Of a stretch of DNA of 64,000 nt, positions 1-8,452 are shown piece by piece. The DNA comes from Clostridia bacterium (lineage in GTDB: Bacteria; Bacillota; Clostridia; TANB77; CAG-508): NCBI GenBank assembly GCA_900770415.1, contig CAAGKN010000001.1:1-64000 (forward strand). Direction: 5' to 3'. Each line of letters opens with the position of its first letter. The first letter of the stretch is position 1. The translations under genes were made by a program, and so were the position numbers. The notes beneath the pieces were generated by a model. That model saw nothing but the letters and a program-made list of their open reading frames with translations. It had not been told where the DNA came from and searched no databases.

Positions 1-67
1 ACAATTTCTAATTCAAGCTAACTCCATTCACAATTTTTTTCATTTTTAATATTTTAATTTATGGTAA

Positions 68-113
68 AAATATATTGCAAACGTTGTAGGGGTCGACGTT
101 TACAATAAATCCC
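68..113. repeat. Intergenic repeat, copy 1
   Basis: A 28-base block at 68-95 matches 5145-5172 with four differences, and the downstream ACAATAAATCCCA also resembles the end of the second copy (5210-5221). The core TTGTAGGGGTCG is shared. This copy is shorter and carries a small inverted repeat (AAACGT at 79-84, ACGTTT at 96-101). The rest of 1-186 shows nothing else I can identify. Confidence 0.6.
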
Positions 114-186
114 ACATCACACCTCACACATCAATTAAACAAATTCCAATTTATCTAACAAAAAAACAAATTAAAAGGAGAAGCAA

Positions 187-1049
187 ATGAATGTAGCAAA
201 TGAATGGAAAGATTACGAAATACTAGATATGGCAAATGGAGAAAAACTAGAAAGATGGAATAACATAGTTCTTGTAAGACCAGACCCACAAATAATTTGG
301 AAAAATAAAACATTTCCAGAAAAATGGAACAAAGCAAATGCAGTATATAAAAGAAGCAATAAAGGTGGAGGAGGCTGGAACTATAAAACAAAACTTCCAG
401 AAAGCTGGCAAATAAAATATAAAGACTTAACATTCAATATAAAACCAATGGGATTTAAACATACAGGACTTTTCCCAGAACAAGCAGTTAATTGGGATTG
501 GATGATTAATAAAATAAAAAACGCAAAAAGACCAATAAAAGTATTAAACCTATTTGCGTACACAGGAGGTGCAACTGTTGCATGTTTATATGCAGGTGCA
601 TCTGTTTGTCATGTAGATAGTTCAAAAGGAATGGTTGCATGGGCAAAAGAAAACGTTACATCATCTAAATTACAAGATAAACCTGTTAGATATATTGTAG
701 ACGATGTAGTTAAATTTGTTCAAAGAGAAATTAGAAGAGGCAATAAATATGATGCAATAATAATGGATCCTCCATCTTATGGAAGAGGAGCATCACGGAG
801 AAGTATGGCAATTTGAAAATAACATATCAGATTTAATAGAACTATGCGAAAAAGTTTTAAGTGACAATCCATTATTTTTCCTAATAAACTCATATACAAC
901 AGGAATTTCGGCAGAAGTTTTAAGTAATTTACTAAGACTTAACCTAAAAAAATATAAAGGAAAAATAACATCAGGAGAAATTGGATTACCAATGAAAAAC
1001 TCAGAATTAATATTACCATGCCGGAATATTTGGAAGATGGGAAAAATAA
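187..1049 (+). CDS. Class I SAM-dependent methyltransferase (RlmI-like), two +1 recoding sites
   Basis: Predicted RNA methyltransferase of the large-subunit RlmI/PF10672 type, 286 residues after correction. The SAM-binding motif NLFAYTGGAT is at 121-130 and the catalytic-type DPPSYGRG at 194-201. Read straight, the frame dies after 209 residues. At 796-798 and 1022-1024 an in-frame CGG must be passed with a +1 shift; the result is GASGEVWQFEN in the middle and LPCGIFGRWEK at the C terminus, both normal for the family. The corrected stop at 1047-1049 lies just before a terminator (1078-1119), whereas the uncorrected second frame would run through that terminator to 1156. Start ATG 187 has AAAGGAG upstream. 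Family is confident; the substrate is not known. Confidence 0.9.
796..799 (+). other. CGGA +1 recoding site in methyltransferase (Gly204)
   Basis: In-frame CGG after TCA. Dropping the C gives GGA GAA GTA TGG, continuing the methyltransferase reading frame right after the DPPSYGRG motif. Confidence 0.85.
1022..1025 (+). other. CGGA +1 recoding site in methyltransferase (Gly279)
   Basis: In-frame CGG after TGC in the already shifted frame. Skipping the C restores the family C-terminal signature LPCGIFGRWEK and a stop before the terminator. Confidence 0.85.
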
Positions 1050-1077
1050 ATCCATATAAACTTTATGAAACTAGAAA

Positions 1078-1126
1078 AAAGATATACAAAAACAATAATA
1101 AAAGTTTTTGTATATCTTTTTTGGCT
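1078..1126 (+). terminator. Intrinsic terminator after methyltransferase
   Basis: Perfect 16-bp stem (1078-1093 with 1104-1119), 10-base loop, followed by a T-rich tail. Confidence 0.85.
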
Positions 1127-1198
1127 TTTTATAAACAAAATAAAACAAACAAATAAATAAATAGTAAAATCAAATCATCGAAACAAGAGGTGATTAAA

Positions 1199-1825
1199 TT
1201 GATAGAAAATATATGTAACAAATTAACTCTTAAAATAAGAAAAGAAATGCCAGAAGTAGATGATGAAAGAGCAGAAGTAATAAACTATGGATTACAATTA
1301 GTAATTGGAGAAATTCCAAAAACATTTGTATTAATACTAATTGCATATTTATGTGGAGTATTAAAACTATCAATAATTGCATTACTGGCAATTATACCAT
1401 ATAGATTAGTATCTGGTGGGGTACATTTAAAAACACATATTGGATGCATTGTAGGGACAAGCTTGTTCTATGTAGGAAGTGCACTTTTAAGTAAATACAT
1501 TATACTAGAACCAATTTATATAAAATATATACTAATAGCAATTACTTGGGCATTTAGCATGGTAATGATAAAACTATATGCACCAGCAGATACAGAAAAT
1601 GTTCCAATTTTAAGAAAAAAAGAAAGAAAAATAAAGAAAAACTTATCTTACATAATAATGACATTAACGCTATTAGCTTCAATACTTATAAAAGATACAG
1701 TAATTTCAAACCTATTAATATTTTTAACACTTTTCCAAACAATTTGGATTAGCAAACTTACATATAAGCTAACTAATAACAAGTACGGATATGAAGAATA
1801 TGTAAAACTAAAAAACGTAACATAA
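1199..1825 (+). CDS. agrB: AgrB-family peptide-processing membrane protease
   Basis: Membrane cysteine protease that cuts and cyclises the AgrD pro-peptide. About 208 residues with several hydrophobic segments. The family catalytic pair is visible in GGVHLKTHIGC: His76 and Cys83. The TTG at 1199 is chosen because AGAGGTGA ends a few bases before it; the in-frame GTG at 1190 lies inside that ribosome binding site. agrD follows 42 bases downstream. The sensor kinase and regulator are on the opposite strand, convergent with this gene, instead of the usual agrBDCA order. Confidence 0.92.
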   Translation: MIENICNKLTLKIRKEMPEVDDERAEVINYGLQLVIGEIPKTFVLILIAYLCGVLKLSIIALLAIIPYRLVSGGVHLKTHIGCIVGTSLFYVGSALLSKYIILEPIYIKYILIAITWAFSMVMIKLYAPADTENVPILRKKERKIKKNLSYIIMTLTLLASILIKDTVISNLLIFLTLFQTIWISKLTYKLTNNKYGYEEYVKLKNVT

Positions 1826-1867
1826 TTTAACGACATACAAAAAAATAAAGAAAAGGGGGGAAAAACA

Positions 1868-1987
1868 ATGGTAAAATTTTTAGCAAAATTAGCAGAAAAA
1901 TATGCAAAAAGAACAAACACAGCATGCGTTATCTGGTATTATGTTCATCAACCAAAAATGCCTGCATCACTTATAAAAAAAGACTAA
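1868..1987 (+). CDS. agrD: AgrD-like cyclic autoinducer peptide precursor
   Basis: 39-residue peptide directly after agrB, with the strong ribosome binding site AAAGGGGGG. It has the AgrD layout: an amphipathic lysine-rich N-terminal half (residues 1-15), a core with a single Cys20 followed by VIWYY, and a C-terminal QPKMPASL recognition segment resembling the charged PxSL tails of known AgrD proteins. The mature signal is presumably a thiolactone ring starting at Cys20; the exact ring and tail ends cannot be read from sequence. Expected partners are the AgrB upstream and the histidine kinase at 2033-3391. Confidence 0.9.
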   Translation: MVKFLAKLAEKYAKRTNTACVIWYYVHQPKMPASLIKKD

Positions 1988-2003
1988 TAAAATAGAAAAA
2001 AAG

Positions 2004-2030
2004 AAGCTGTGTAAAAACAGCTTTTTTTTT
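2004..2030 (+). terminator. Intrinsic terminator after agrBD
   Basis: Stem AAGCTGT/ACAGCTT with a 6-base loop and a run of T. It lies next to the end of the convergent kinase gene. Confidence 0.75.
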
Positions 2031-2032
2031 AC

Positions 2033-3391
2033 TTAATTATATATTTCTAATTGCTGAGTAAAGAATTCATCAGATTTAGTAGTAAATAAATTTAAATTAT
2101 CATTTTTCTTTAAAACCTTGCGGACTTCCCATAATCCAAGTCCATGGCTCTTTCCATCAGAATCACTTTTAGAAGTATAACCTTTTTCAAAGATTTTATC
2201 AGTATTAACATCCTTATTAGTATATGTATTAGATATAGTTATTAACTGCCTATTTAATTTAGGTTCTTTTCTAATTGTTAAATTAATCTTTTTTGCATCA
2301 TTACATTTATTACTTGCTTCAATTGCATTGTCAAGTAAAATTCCTAAAACTCTTGTTAATTCATAAGTTTTCATACTTACATTTGCTAAGTTAGAAAACA
2401 CTTCAACCTCCATAGAAATTCCTTTATCTTCAGCTTTGTGGTACTTAGAAGTAATTAAACTATATGCTGCAGGATTTTGTACTAGCTCTGGGTTTAATAT
2501 AGATAAATTATTAGATTTTCTACAATCTTTCATCAAATCATTATAATAATCTTTTAAGCCATCCATGTTTTCTGTTGAAATATATCCACCAATAGATTGA
2601 ACAATGTTTCCAAAATCATGTTTAAAACCTCTAATATTATCATACAAAATATTTAAAGTTTTATTATATAGCCTTTCTTCTTCTAAACTTGCAGTAGTTT
2701 GCTCCAATTTCATGGTTCTACTTAAACTATGTAGTGTTATTAAAAAGTATATGAATAATACAAATACACTAAAAAAGTTGATTTGCATTGGCAAATAATC
2801 TGTATAAGACTTAGAAATAATTGATTCAACAAACAGGCCTAAAATTCCTACTATAAAATTAAGAATTAGAAGCCTAGAATTCTTTTGATTTAACTTTACA
2901 TCTTTCATTGTAAATTTAAAATATTTAATAAACCTGTATGACAAATATACAAAAAGATAAATAAACAAAGAACCACAAAATTTATGAATAGGTGTAGTAG
3001 AAAAGACTTCATTAGAAATCTTTAGTATTACAGTATAAAGATTAGCTACTGTTGCTCCAATAACACAAAAGAATGCATAAGGCACAACCTCCGCCAAAAT
3101 TGCTTTTAAAATACTTGTTTTAAAAATTAAAATTACTAAAATTGGACAAGAAATTAAATTGACAAAAGTATTAAATGGAGAAGGAATTACTGTTATTGAA
3201 AGCACGGCAATAATAGAAAATATAGAGACATATAAAGCCTTTTGTTTTTTAGTAGAAGATATATCTAAAATAGTAGTAAAAAGTAGCATAGTTAGAAAAG
3301 CTTCTAAAATTCCTAGTGGAATACTAATAATTTTAATTAAATTTTGATTTTCAGTTGTTAACGCATTCCATATTGTTTGTAAAATTTCCAT
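2033..3391 (-). CDS. AgrC-like sensor histidine kinase (GHKL)
   Basis: 452-residue membrane histidine kinase. The N-terminal half consists of about six or seven hydrophobic segments, as in AgrC-type peptide receptors. The C-terminal half carries the phospho-acceptor region FKHDFGN, an N-box (LLDNAIEAS) and a G-box (SHGLGLWEV) of the GHKL ATPase family. It is likely the receptor for the AgrD-derived peptide, although it is convergent with agrBD. Its ATG at 3391 lies inside the end of the response regulator gene (41-base overlap) with GGAGGT upstream, so the two are probably translationally coupled. Confidence 0.9.
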   Translation of the reverse strand: MEILQTIWNALTTENQNLIKIISIPLGILEAFLTMLLFTTILDISSTKKQKALYVSIFSIIAVLSITVIPSPFNTFVNLISCPILVILIFKTSILKAILAEVVPYAFFCVIGATVANLYTVILKISNEVFSTTPIHKFCGSLFIYLFVYLSYRFIKYFKFTMKDVKLNQKNSRLLILNFIVGILGLFVESIISKSYTDYLPMQINFFSVFVLFIYFLITLHSLSRTMKLEQTTASLEEERLYNKTLNILYDNIRGFKHDFGNIVQSIGGYISTENMDGLKDYYNDLMKDCRKSNNLSILNPELVQNPAAYSLITSKYHKAEDKGISMEVEVFSNLANVSMKTYELTRVLGILLDNAIEASNKCNDAKKINLTIRKEPKLNRQLITISNTYTNKDVNTDKIFEKGYTSKSDSDGKSHGLGLWEVRKVLKKNDNLNLFTTKSDEFFTQQLEIYN

Positions 3392-4082
3392 TTTTTAAAA
3401 CCTCCAAGATTTCATTTTTATATTTAGCCCCAATAAAGCAACTGCTATTATTGGGAAACAAAATAGTATTTGTAACTGCATTTATACCAATAATATTTTT
3501 AATATTTACTATAAACGATTTATGACACCTTACAAAGTTTTCTGGTAGACAATCTTGAATTTTGCTAAAAGAACTGTACATTTCATAATCACGAGTATTA
3601 GTACAAAAAACAAGTTTCATACAATCTTTTTTTATATAATTAATTTCATTTTGATTTATTATAGTGTTATTACTTAATTTAATATATTTGTCTGGACTTT
3701 GACTAATATCTTCCATAAGTCTTAAAATGGTTTCTTCTAATCTGTCATCTACAATGGGTTTAGGAATATAATCAAAAGTTTTGTACTTATAGGCCATAAG
3801 AACATATTCTAAATGACCAGTAGAAAAAATTATATAAGCATTTTTATTTACATTCCTAACTACATTGGCAATATCAAAGCCAGTAATTTCCGATTTTAAA
3901 TTTATATCTAAAATTAATACATCAAATTTATTATTCTTAACAAACTCAACAACTTCGTTTGCATTAGAAGATTCTAAAATAATAGATGCATCTATATTAT
4001 GCTTTATAAATATAGATTCTAGCATTTTGGAAAGTCTAGAAAGAACAGAAGCATTGTCGTCACATAAAACAAAATTTAACAT
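3351..4082 (-). CDS. AgrA-like LytTR response regulator
   Basis: 243 residues: an N-terminal receiver domain with acidic pocket CDDN (7-10) and phospho-acceptor Asp59 in VLILDINLK, and a C-terminal LytTR DNA-binding domain (about 140-240, including FVRCHKSFIVNI). Start ATG 4082 has GGAGG upstream. It is transcribed with the overlapping kinase gene. It would be the output of the agr circuit; targets are not visible here. The 227 bases between it and the divergent pdaA-like gene presumably hold both promoters, but I see no clear operator. Confidence 0.92.
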   Translation of the reverse strand: MLNFVLCDDNASVLSRLSKMLESIFIKHNIDASIILESSNANEVVEFVKNNKFDVLILDINLKSEITGFDIANVVRNVNKNAYIIFSTGHLEYVLMAYKYKTFDYIPKPIVDDRLEETILRLMEDISQSPDKYIKLSNNTIINQNEINYIKKDCMKLVFCTNTRDYEMYSSFSKIQDCLPENFVRCHKSFIVNIKNIIGINAVTNTILFPNNSSCFIGAKYKNEILEVLKNGNFTNNMECVNN

Positions 4083-4309
4083 ATATGCCTCCTATAGATA
4101 ATATAATTAACTATAAAAAACAAAAATACAACTTCAAAAAAATAGAAAAATTACTATTTTTTTCCAAAAACAAACTAAATATAATATAGTCCAAATTTTT
4201 AGGGTTGTCAATATAAAAAATAAAAACTAGCAATTACGAGTAATTATTAAAGGCAATCAACACTAAAAAAATAATTTAAAAAAGATTATAGAATAGGGAG
4301 GATTCTTAT

Positions 4310-5122
4310 ATGAAATCAAATAAAATAGCGTATATATTACTAGGAACAATAGTATGTATATTTACGTTTAGTGTAATGATGCTAAATAATAGCACCAACA
4401 AAACAAGTGTAACCACAAGTGTATCTAGCCTATCAAATAAAAAAATAGGATGGGGAATAAAAAGAAACGATAACCATGAGCAACCAGATTTGGGAAGCAA
4501 AAATAAAGAACTATTAGAAAAATACGAAGGAATAGCTATGGGAAACAAAGAAGACAAATGTGTTTACCTAACATTTGACGAGGGCTATGAAGCTGGATAT
4601 ACACCTAAACTATTAGATATATTAAAAGAAAACAATATAAAAGCAGCATTTTTTATAACAGCACACTATTTAAACACACAGCCAGAAATAGTACAAAGAA
4701 TGATTAACGAGGGACATATAGTAGGAAACCATACTGTAAACCATAAAAGTATGCCCGACTTAGATGACGAAAAAATAAAAAGTGAAATTATGGATTTACA
4801 CAAAGCAGTATATGAAAAATTCGGTTACGAAATGAAATACATGAGACCACCAATGGGAGAATACAGCGAAAGAACATTAGAAATAACAAGGAGCTTAGGA
4901 TATACAACAACAATGTGGAGCTTTGCGTATGACGACTGGAACGAACAAAAACAAGGAAGAGAAGAATATGGAAAAACAAAAGTAATATCCAATGTACACA
5001 ATGGAGCAATAATACTATTACATGCAAACTCTGTAGACAACAGCAACATATTAGACTCTTGCATAAAAGAAATAAAAAATATGGGATATGAATTCAAAAG
5101 TCTAGACGAATTTAAATTGTAA
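4310..5122 (+). CDS. pdaA: PdaA-like polysaccharide deacetylase
   Basis: 270 residues with one N-terminal membrane anchor or signal (about 6-25) and a NodB-type deacetylase domain. The motif TFDEGYEAGYT (88-98) is typical of PdaA, the enzyme that deacetylates N-acetylmuramic acid on the way to muramic delta-lactam in spore cortex peptidoglycan. The metal-binding GNHTVNHKS and RPPMGEYSE motifs are present. ATG 4310 has AGGGAGGA upstream. It is monocistronic, followed by a repeat element. PdaA is the best guess over other NodB deacetylases because of the EGY motif. Confidence 0.88.
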   Translation: MKSNKIAYILLGTIVCIFTFSVMMLNNSTNKTSVTTSVSSLSNKKIGWGIKRNDNHEQPDLGSKNKELLEKYEGIAMGNKEDKCVYLTFDEGYEAGYTPKLLDILKENNIKAAFFITAHYLNTQPEIVQRMINEGHIVGNHTVNHKSMPDLDDEKIKSEIMDLHKAVYEKFGYEMKYMRPPMGEYSERTLEITRSLGYTTTMWSFAYDDWNEQKQGREEYGKTKVISNVHNGAIILLHANSVDNSNILDSCIKEIKNMGYEFKSLDEFKL

Positions 5123-5144
5123 ATTGTAATTATATTTAAAATTA

Positions 5145-5221
5145 AAATATATTGCGAATTTTGTAGGGGTCGCACTCCTGGGCGACCCGAAGGCGTCATG
5201 AAAATTGCCACAACAAATCCC
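5145..5221. repeat. Intergenic repeat, copy 2, with hairpin
   Basis: Second copy of the TTGTAGGGGTCG element. It contains a perfect 7-bp hairpin (GGGTCGC 5167-5173 with GCGACCC 5182-5188) and ends CAACAAATCCCA like copy 1. It is GC-rich compared with its surroundings. It looks like a small palindromic (REP/MITE-like) repeat and could also act as the terminator of the pdaA-like gene. Confidence 0.6.
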
Positions 5222-5241
5222 AATTTTTAGAGGAGGAGAAC

Positions 5242-5529
5242 ATGAAAAATAAAAGGCACACAAGATTTTCTAATAAAGTAAACCAAATCTTAGAAGTTCC
5301 AAGAGAAGTAATGGAAGAAGTACCCAAATTTACAATAATTAGCTTTGACGAAATGTTGATAGAAAATTATAAAGGAATTCTAGAATACGAAGAATTTTAT
5401 ATAAAACTTAGTACAAAAATAGGGTTAATAAATATAAATGGGTTTAATTTAATGCTAGAACAAGTAACAGAAGATGACATATCTATAAAAGGAAAAATAG
5501 AAAGTGTATCAATCGAAAGAACAGAATAA
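5242..5529 (+). CDS. yqfC: Sporulation protein YqfC
   Basis: 95-residue YabP/YqfC-family protein. It has the basic N terminus followed by VPREVMEEVPKFTIISFDEMLIENYKGILEY, the family's characteristic stretch, and ends in a beta-rich segment. In Bacillus yqfC is a mother-cell (sigma-E) sporulation gene next to yqfD, the same order as here; the molecular role is unknown. The start has a strong GAGGAGG. Confidence 0.9.
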   Translation: MKNKRHTRFSNKVNQILEVPREVMEEVPKFTIISFDEMLIENYKGILEYEEFYIKLSTKIGLININGFNLMLEQVTEDDISIKGKIESVSIERTE

Positions 5530-5549
5530 ATGAGAACGGAGGACAAAAA

Positions 5550-6734
5550 GTGTTTTTAAAAATATTGCTAAACTACATATTGGGATATGTAAATATAAAA
5601 GTAGAAGGATTCTTCATAGAAAGATTTATAAACATTTGCATAAGTAAAAAAATATTATTATGGAACATGAAAAGAGAAAAATCAACAATACTATATGCAA
5701 ACATTGGAATACAGGACTATAAAAAATTAAAAAACATAGCTAAAAAGACTAAAACAAGAATAAACATACAAAGCAAAAAAGGAATGCCATTCTTATTGCA
5801 TAGGTATAGAAAAAGAAAAATATTTGTTGGGTTATTAGCAATAATATTTATTGCTTTATTTATGATGTCAAAATTTATATGGAATATAGAAATAAAAGGA
5901 AACACTAGAATTTCAAAAACAGAAATTATGGAAGAACTTAACAAAAACGGATTAAAAATAGGAACATATAAAAGAAAATTAAATGCAAATTCAGTTATAA
6001 ACAAAGTTAGATTAGATAGAGGAGATATAGCTTGGATTGGAATAGATATAGAAGGAACAAATGCAATAGTTGAGATAAAAGAAACAAGCGAAGCACCGGA
6101 AATAATAGACGAAAACGAATACTGCAATATAGTATCAAATAAAGAAGGAATGATTACAAAAATAAACGTTCAAAATGGTACTGCCGTAGTAAAAGAAGGA
6201 GACATAGTAAAAGAAGGAGATACCTTAGTCCTAGGATACTTAGAAGGAAAATACACAGGAATTAGATACGTACACGCAAAAGCAGACATAGAAGCTAAAA
6301 TTTGGTATTCAAAAAAAGAAAAAGTTTTTTTAAAACATCAAATACAAGTTCCCACAGGAGCTACGGAACAAAAGTATACATTAAATATAAATAATTTTAA
6401 AATAAATTTTTATAAAACCCTTTCAAAATTTGAAAATTATGATACAATAAATGAGAATAAAAAATTAATGCTATTTTCTAATTTTTATTTACCGATAGAA
6501 TTAATAAAAAAGACAAATTGCGAGTACAAATACGAAGAAAAAATATATACGGAAGAAGAACTTACACAAATAACACAAGAAAAAATAGAAAAAGAATTAG
6601 AGAAAGAAATAGTACAAACAGAAAATATAATAAACAAACAGACAAATATTTATCCAAACGAAGATTACATAGAGGTAGAAGTCATATATGAAGTGCTTGA
6701 AAACATCGGTAGTAAAGACAAAATAATATTTTAA
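5550..6734 (+). CDS. yqfD: Sporulation protein YqfD
   Basis: 394-residue sporulation membrane protein (SpoIV-type YqfD family). A cytoplasmic N-terminal part is followed by a single transmembrane segment at about 91-110 and an extracytoplasmic region starting WNIEIKGNTRISKTEI. GTG 5550 is the start, with ACGGAGGA seven bases upstream. It follows yqfC by 20 bases and belongs to the conserved yqfC-yqfD-(phoH)-ybeY-era-recO neighbourhood, except that phoH is replaced by an unrelated gene. The C terminus (about 340-370) is a Glu/Lys-rich probable helix. Confidence 0.9.
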   Translation: MFLKILLNYILGYVNIKVEGFFIERFINICISKKILLWNMKREKSTILYANIGIQDYKKLKNIAKKTKTRINIQSKKGMPFLLHRYRKRKIFVGLLAIIFIALFMMSKFIWNIEIKGNTRISKTEIMEELNKNGLKIGTYKRKLNANSVINKVRLDRGDIAWIGIDIEGTNAIVEIKETSEAPEIIDENEYCNIVSNKEGMITKINVQNGTAVVKEGDIVKEGDTLVLGYLEGKYTGIRYVHAKADIEAKIWYSKKEKVFLKHQIQVPTGATEQKYTLNINNFKINFYKTLSKFENYDTINENKKLMLFSNFYLPIELIKKTNCEYKYEEKIYTEEELTQITQEKIEKELEKEIVQTENIINKQTNIYPNEDYIEVEVIYEVLENIGSKDKIIF

Positions 6735-6750
6735 AGGAATGGGTGATAAT

Positions 6751-7953
6751 ATGGAACAAAGGAGCCTTAGGGTCTTAGACACGAACAAAACATTTTTCTC
6801 GAGGATAACTAGCACAATTACAAAAATGCTTATACCAACAAAAGTAAGCATAAATGGAATGATGATTTCTATAAAAAGAAACAACCTAATAAAATCATAT
6901 TCAAATTATGAACTAGCCGTAAAAGAAGACGATATTGAAAGAAAAGATTCATTATACAAAAAATATGAAGAAGCATACAGCTTATACTTAGAAGCAATAG
7001 ATAAATATATAATGGATTCTGTATATAAAAAAGTAAAAAACAACACTGCATCAGAATTTGAAAAAAATGCTCTTGCAAAATATTACATGGTAGTAAGTTT
7101 AAAACAAAATCAATATATAGAATACAAATACAAAAAACAAGAATACTTACTTAAAGTAGATTACGAATCAGTAATAAACTTAAAAAAACAAGCAACAATA
7201 GATAGATATAATGAGTTTTATGTTGCAAAAATGGATTCACTATATAAAGGACTTTTAAAGAACTATTCAATCCAATTAGCAGATACTGTAAGTAGTAAGG
7301 TAGAAGAAATAAACAGCATATATACAAAAATATTTAAATGTTTAGAAGAGTATATATCAGACATATTACCAATAAAAATGAGAATAAGTAAAGGCGAAGA
7401 ATACAAAAACATTTTAAACGATTACGACAAATATGAAACAATGCAAGTAGGAAAGCAAGATGAAAGAGATCATATAAGAAGGCAAATGGTGCTATTAGGC
7501 ATAAGTAGAGAATTATTTACACATAGTCTTCCATTAATTGCAGCAGAACAATGCTATATAAAACTACTAAAAGATACAAGAAAACTATTAGAACAAGAAA
7601 ACAAAACAAAAAGAGAAAGAACATTTGAACTTCTAATAGAATTGATAGAAGAGTACAATATACGTTTACTATCTACAAAAGTATATTGGGACAAGCCTGA
7701 CGAAAGAGAAGAATATAAAAAGTTCTGGGCAAAATATAACGAAATTCAAAAAATAGAAAACGAAGAAGAAAAGAAAGAACAAAAAGAAATACTATTCTTA
7801 AAAAAAGACTTAAAAAAACTAAATAAAAGTAAAAATAATTACAACAAAATAATAAAAATAATAAAAGAAAAACTAGTAGAAAAAGGCGCAATAAGACAAA
7901 TAAAGAATACTTGTAAAACAATGGGAGGGAGCTATAAAAAGCAAGTAGCATAA
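6751..7953 (+). CDS. Unknown coiled-coil-rich protein in the phoH position
   Basis: About 400 residues, not recognised. It is highly charged, Lys/Glu-rich, predicted mostly helical, with no signal peptide or clear membrane segment; the last 100 residues are very basic and probably coiled coil. ATG 6751 is preferred (GGGTGAT upstream); ATG 6739 directly abuts an AAAGGA and is possible. It lies 16 bases after yqfD and 23 before ybeY, where most Firmicutes have phoH. There is no P-loop, so it is not a degraded PhoH. It could be a lineage-specific sporulation or cell-division factor, judged from position only. Confidence 0.6.
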   Translation: MEQRSLRVLDTNKTFFSRITSTITKMLIPTKVSINGMMISIKRNNLIKSYSNYELAVKEDDIERKDSLYKKYEEAYSLYLEAIDKYIMDSVYKKVKNNTASEFEKNALAKYYMVVSLKQNQYIEYKYKKQEYLLKVDYESVINLKKQATIDRYNEFYVAKMDSLYKGLLKNYSIQLADTVSSKVEEINSIYTKIFKCLEEYISDILPIKMRISKGEEYKNILNDYDKYETMQVGKQDERDHIRRQMVLLGISRELFTHSLPLIAAEQCYIKLLKDTRKLLEQENKTKRERTFELLIELIEEYNIRLLSTKVYWDKPDEREEYKKFWAKYNEIQKIENEEEKKEQKEILFLKKDLKKLNKSKNNYNKIIKIIKEKLVEKGAIRQIKNTCKTMGGSYKKQVA

Positions 7954-7976
7954 AATGCTTTTTATAAAATAACTAA

Positions 7977-8441
7977 ATGAAAGTTGTAGAAATAAACTTT
8001 TTGGATATAGAAGAAAACAAAGAATATGAAAACACAATAAGTAAAGTAGTAGAAAAATGCTTTGAAGAAGAAAACTTGCAAAACAAAAACCTATACATAA
8101 ATGTAATCTTAACAAATCCAAAAAATATAAAAGAAACAAATAAAAAATATAGAAATATAGATAAAGAAACAGATGTGCTATCATTTCCAATGTTTGAAAA
8201 AGAAGAAATACAAAACATAGAAGGTAATATACCAGACGTGTTAGGAGATATAGTAATATCAATAGAAAAAGTAAAAGAACAAGCAAAAGAATATGGACAC
8301 AGTTTTGAAAGAGAATTATCATATATGGTAGTTCATGGATTTTATCACTTAATGGGATATGACCATATTAAGGAAGAAGATAAAAGCATAATGAGACAAA
8401 AAGAAGAAAACGTCTTAGAAAAATTAAAAATATTAAGGTAA
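7977..8441 (+). CDS. ybeY: Endoribonuclease YbeY
   Basis: 154 residues; metal-dependent single-strand endoribonuclease used in 16S rRNA maturation and ribosome quality control. The zinc site HGFYHLMGYDH at about 119-129 carries the three family histidines. The central TDVLSFPMF segment is also conserved. No good ribosome binding site is visible in the 23-base gap, so translation may depend on the upstream gene. Position before era is typical. Confidence 0.93.
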   Translation: MKVVEINFLDIEENKEYENTISKVVEKCFEEENLQNKNLYINVILTNPKNIKETNKKYRNIDKETDVLSFPMFEKEEIQNIEGNIPDVLGDIVISIEKVKEQAKEYGHSFERELSYMVVHGFYHLMGYDHIKEEDKSIMRQKEENVLEKLKILR

Positions 8442-8452
8442 GGGTGAAACTA

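Noticed and set aside
187..1156. Treating the methyltransferase as two separate genes or a pseudogene
   Set aside because: Both pieces join into one intact family member by removing two C bases, and the corrected stop fits the terminator. The same lesion in eight other genes argues against decay.
8444..8452. GTG 8444 as start of the DUF3048 protein
   Set aside because: It is part of the GGGTGA ribosome binding site for ATG 8453.
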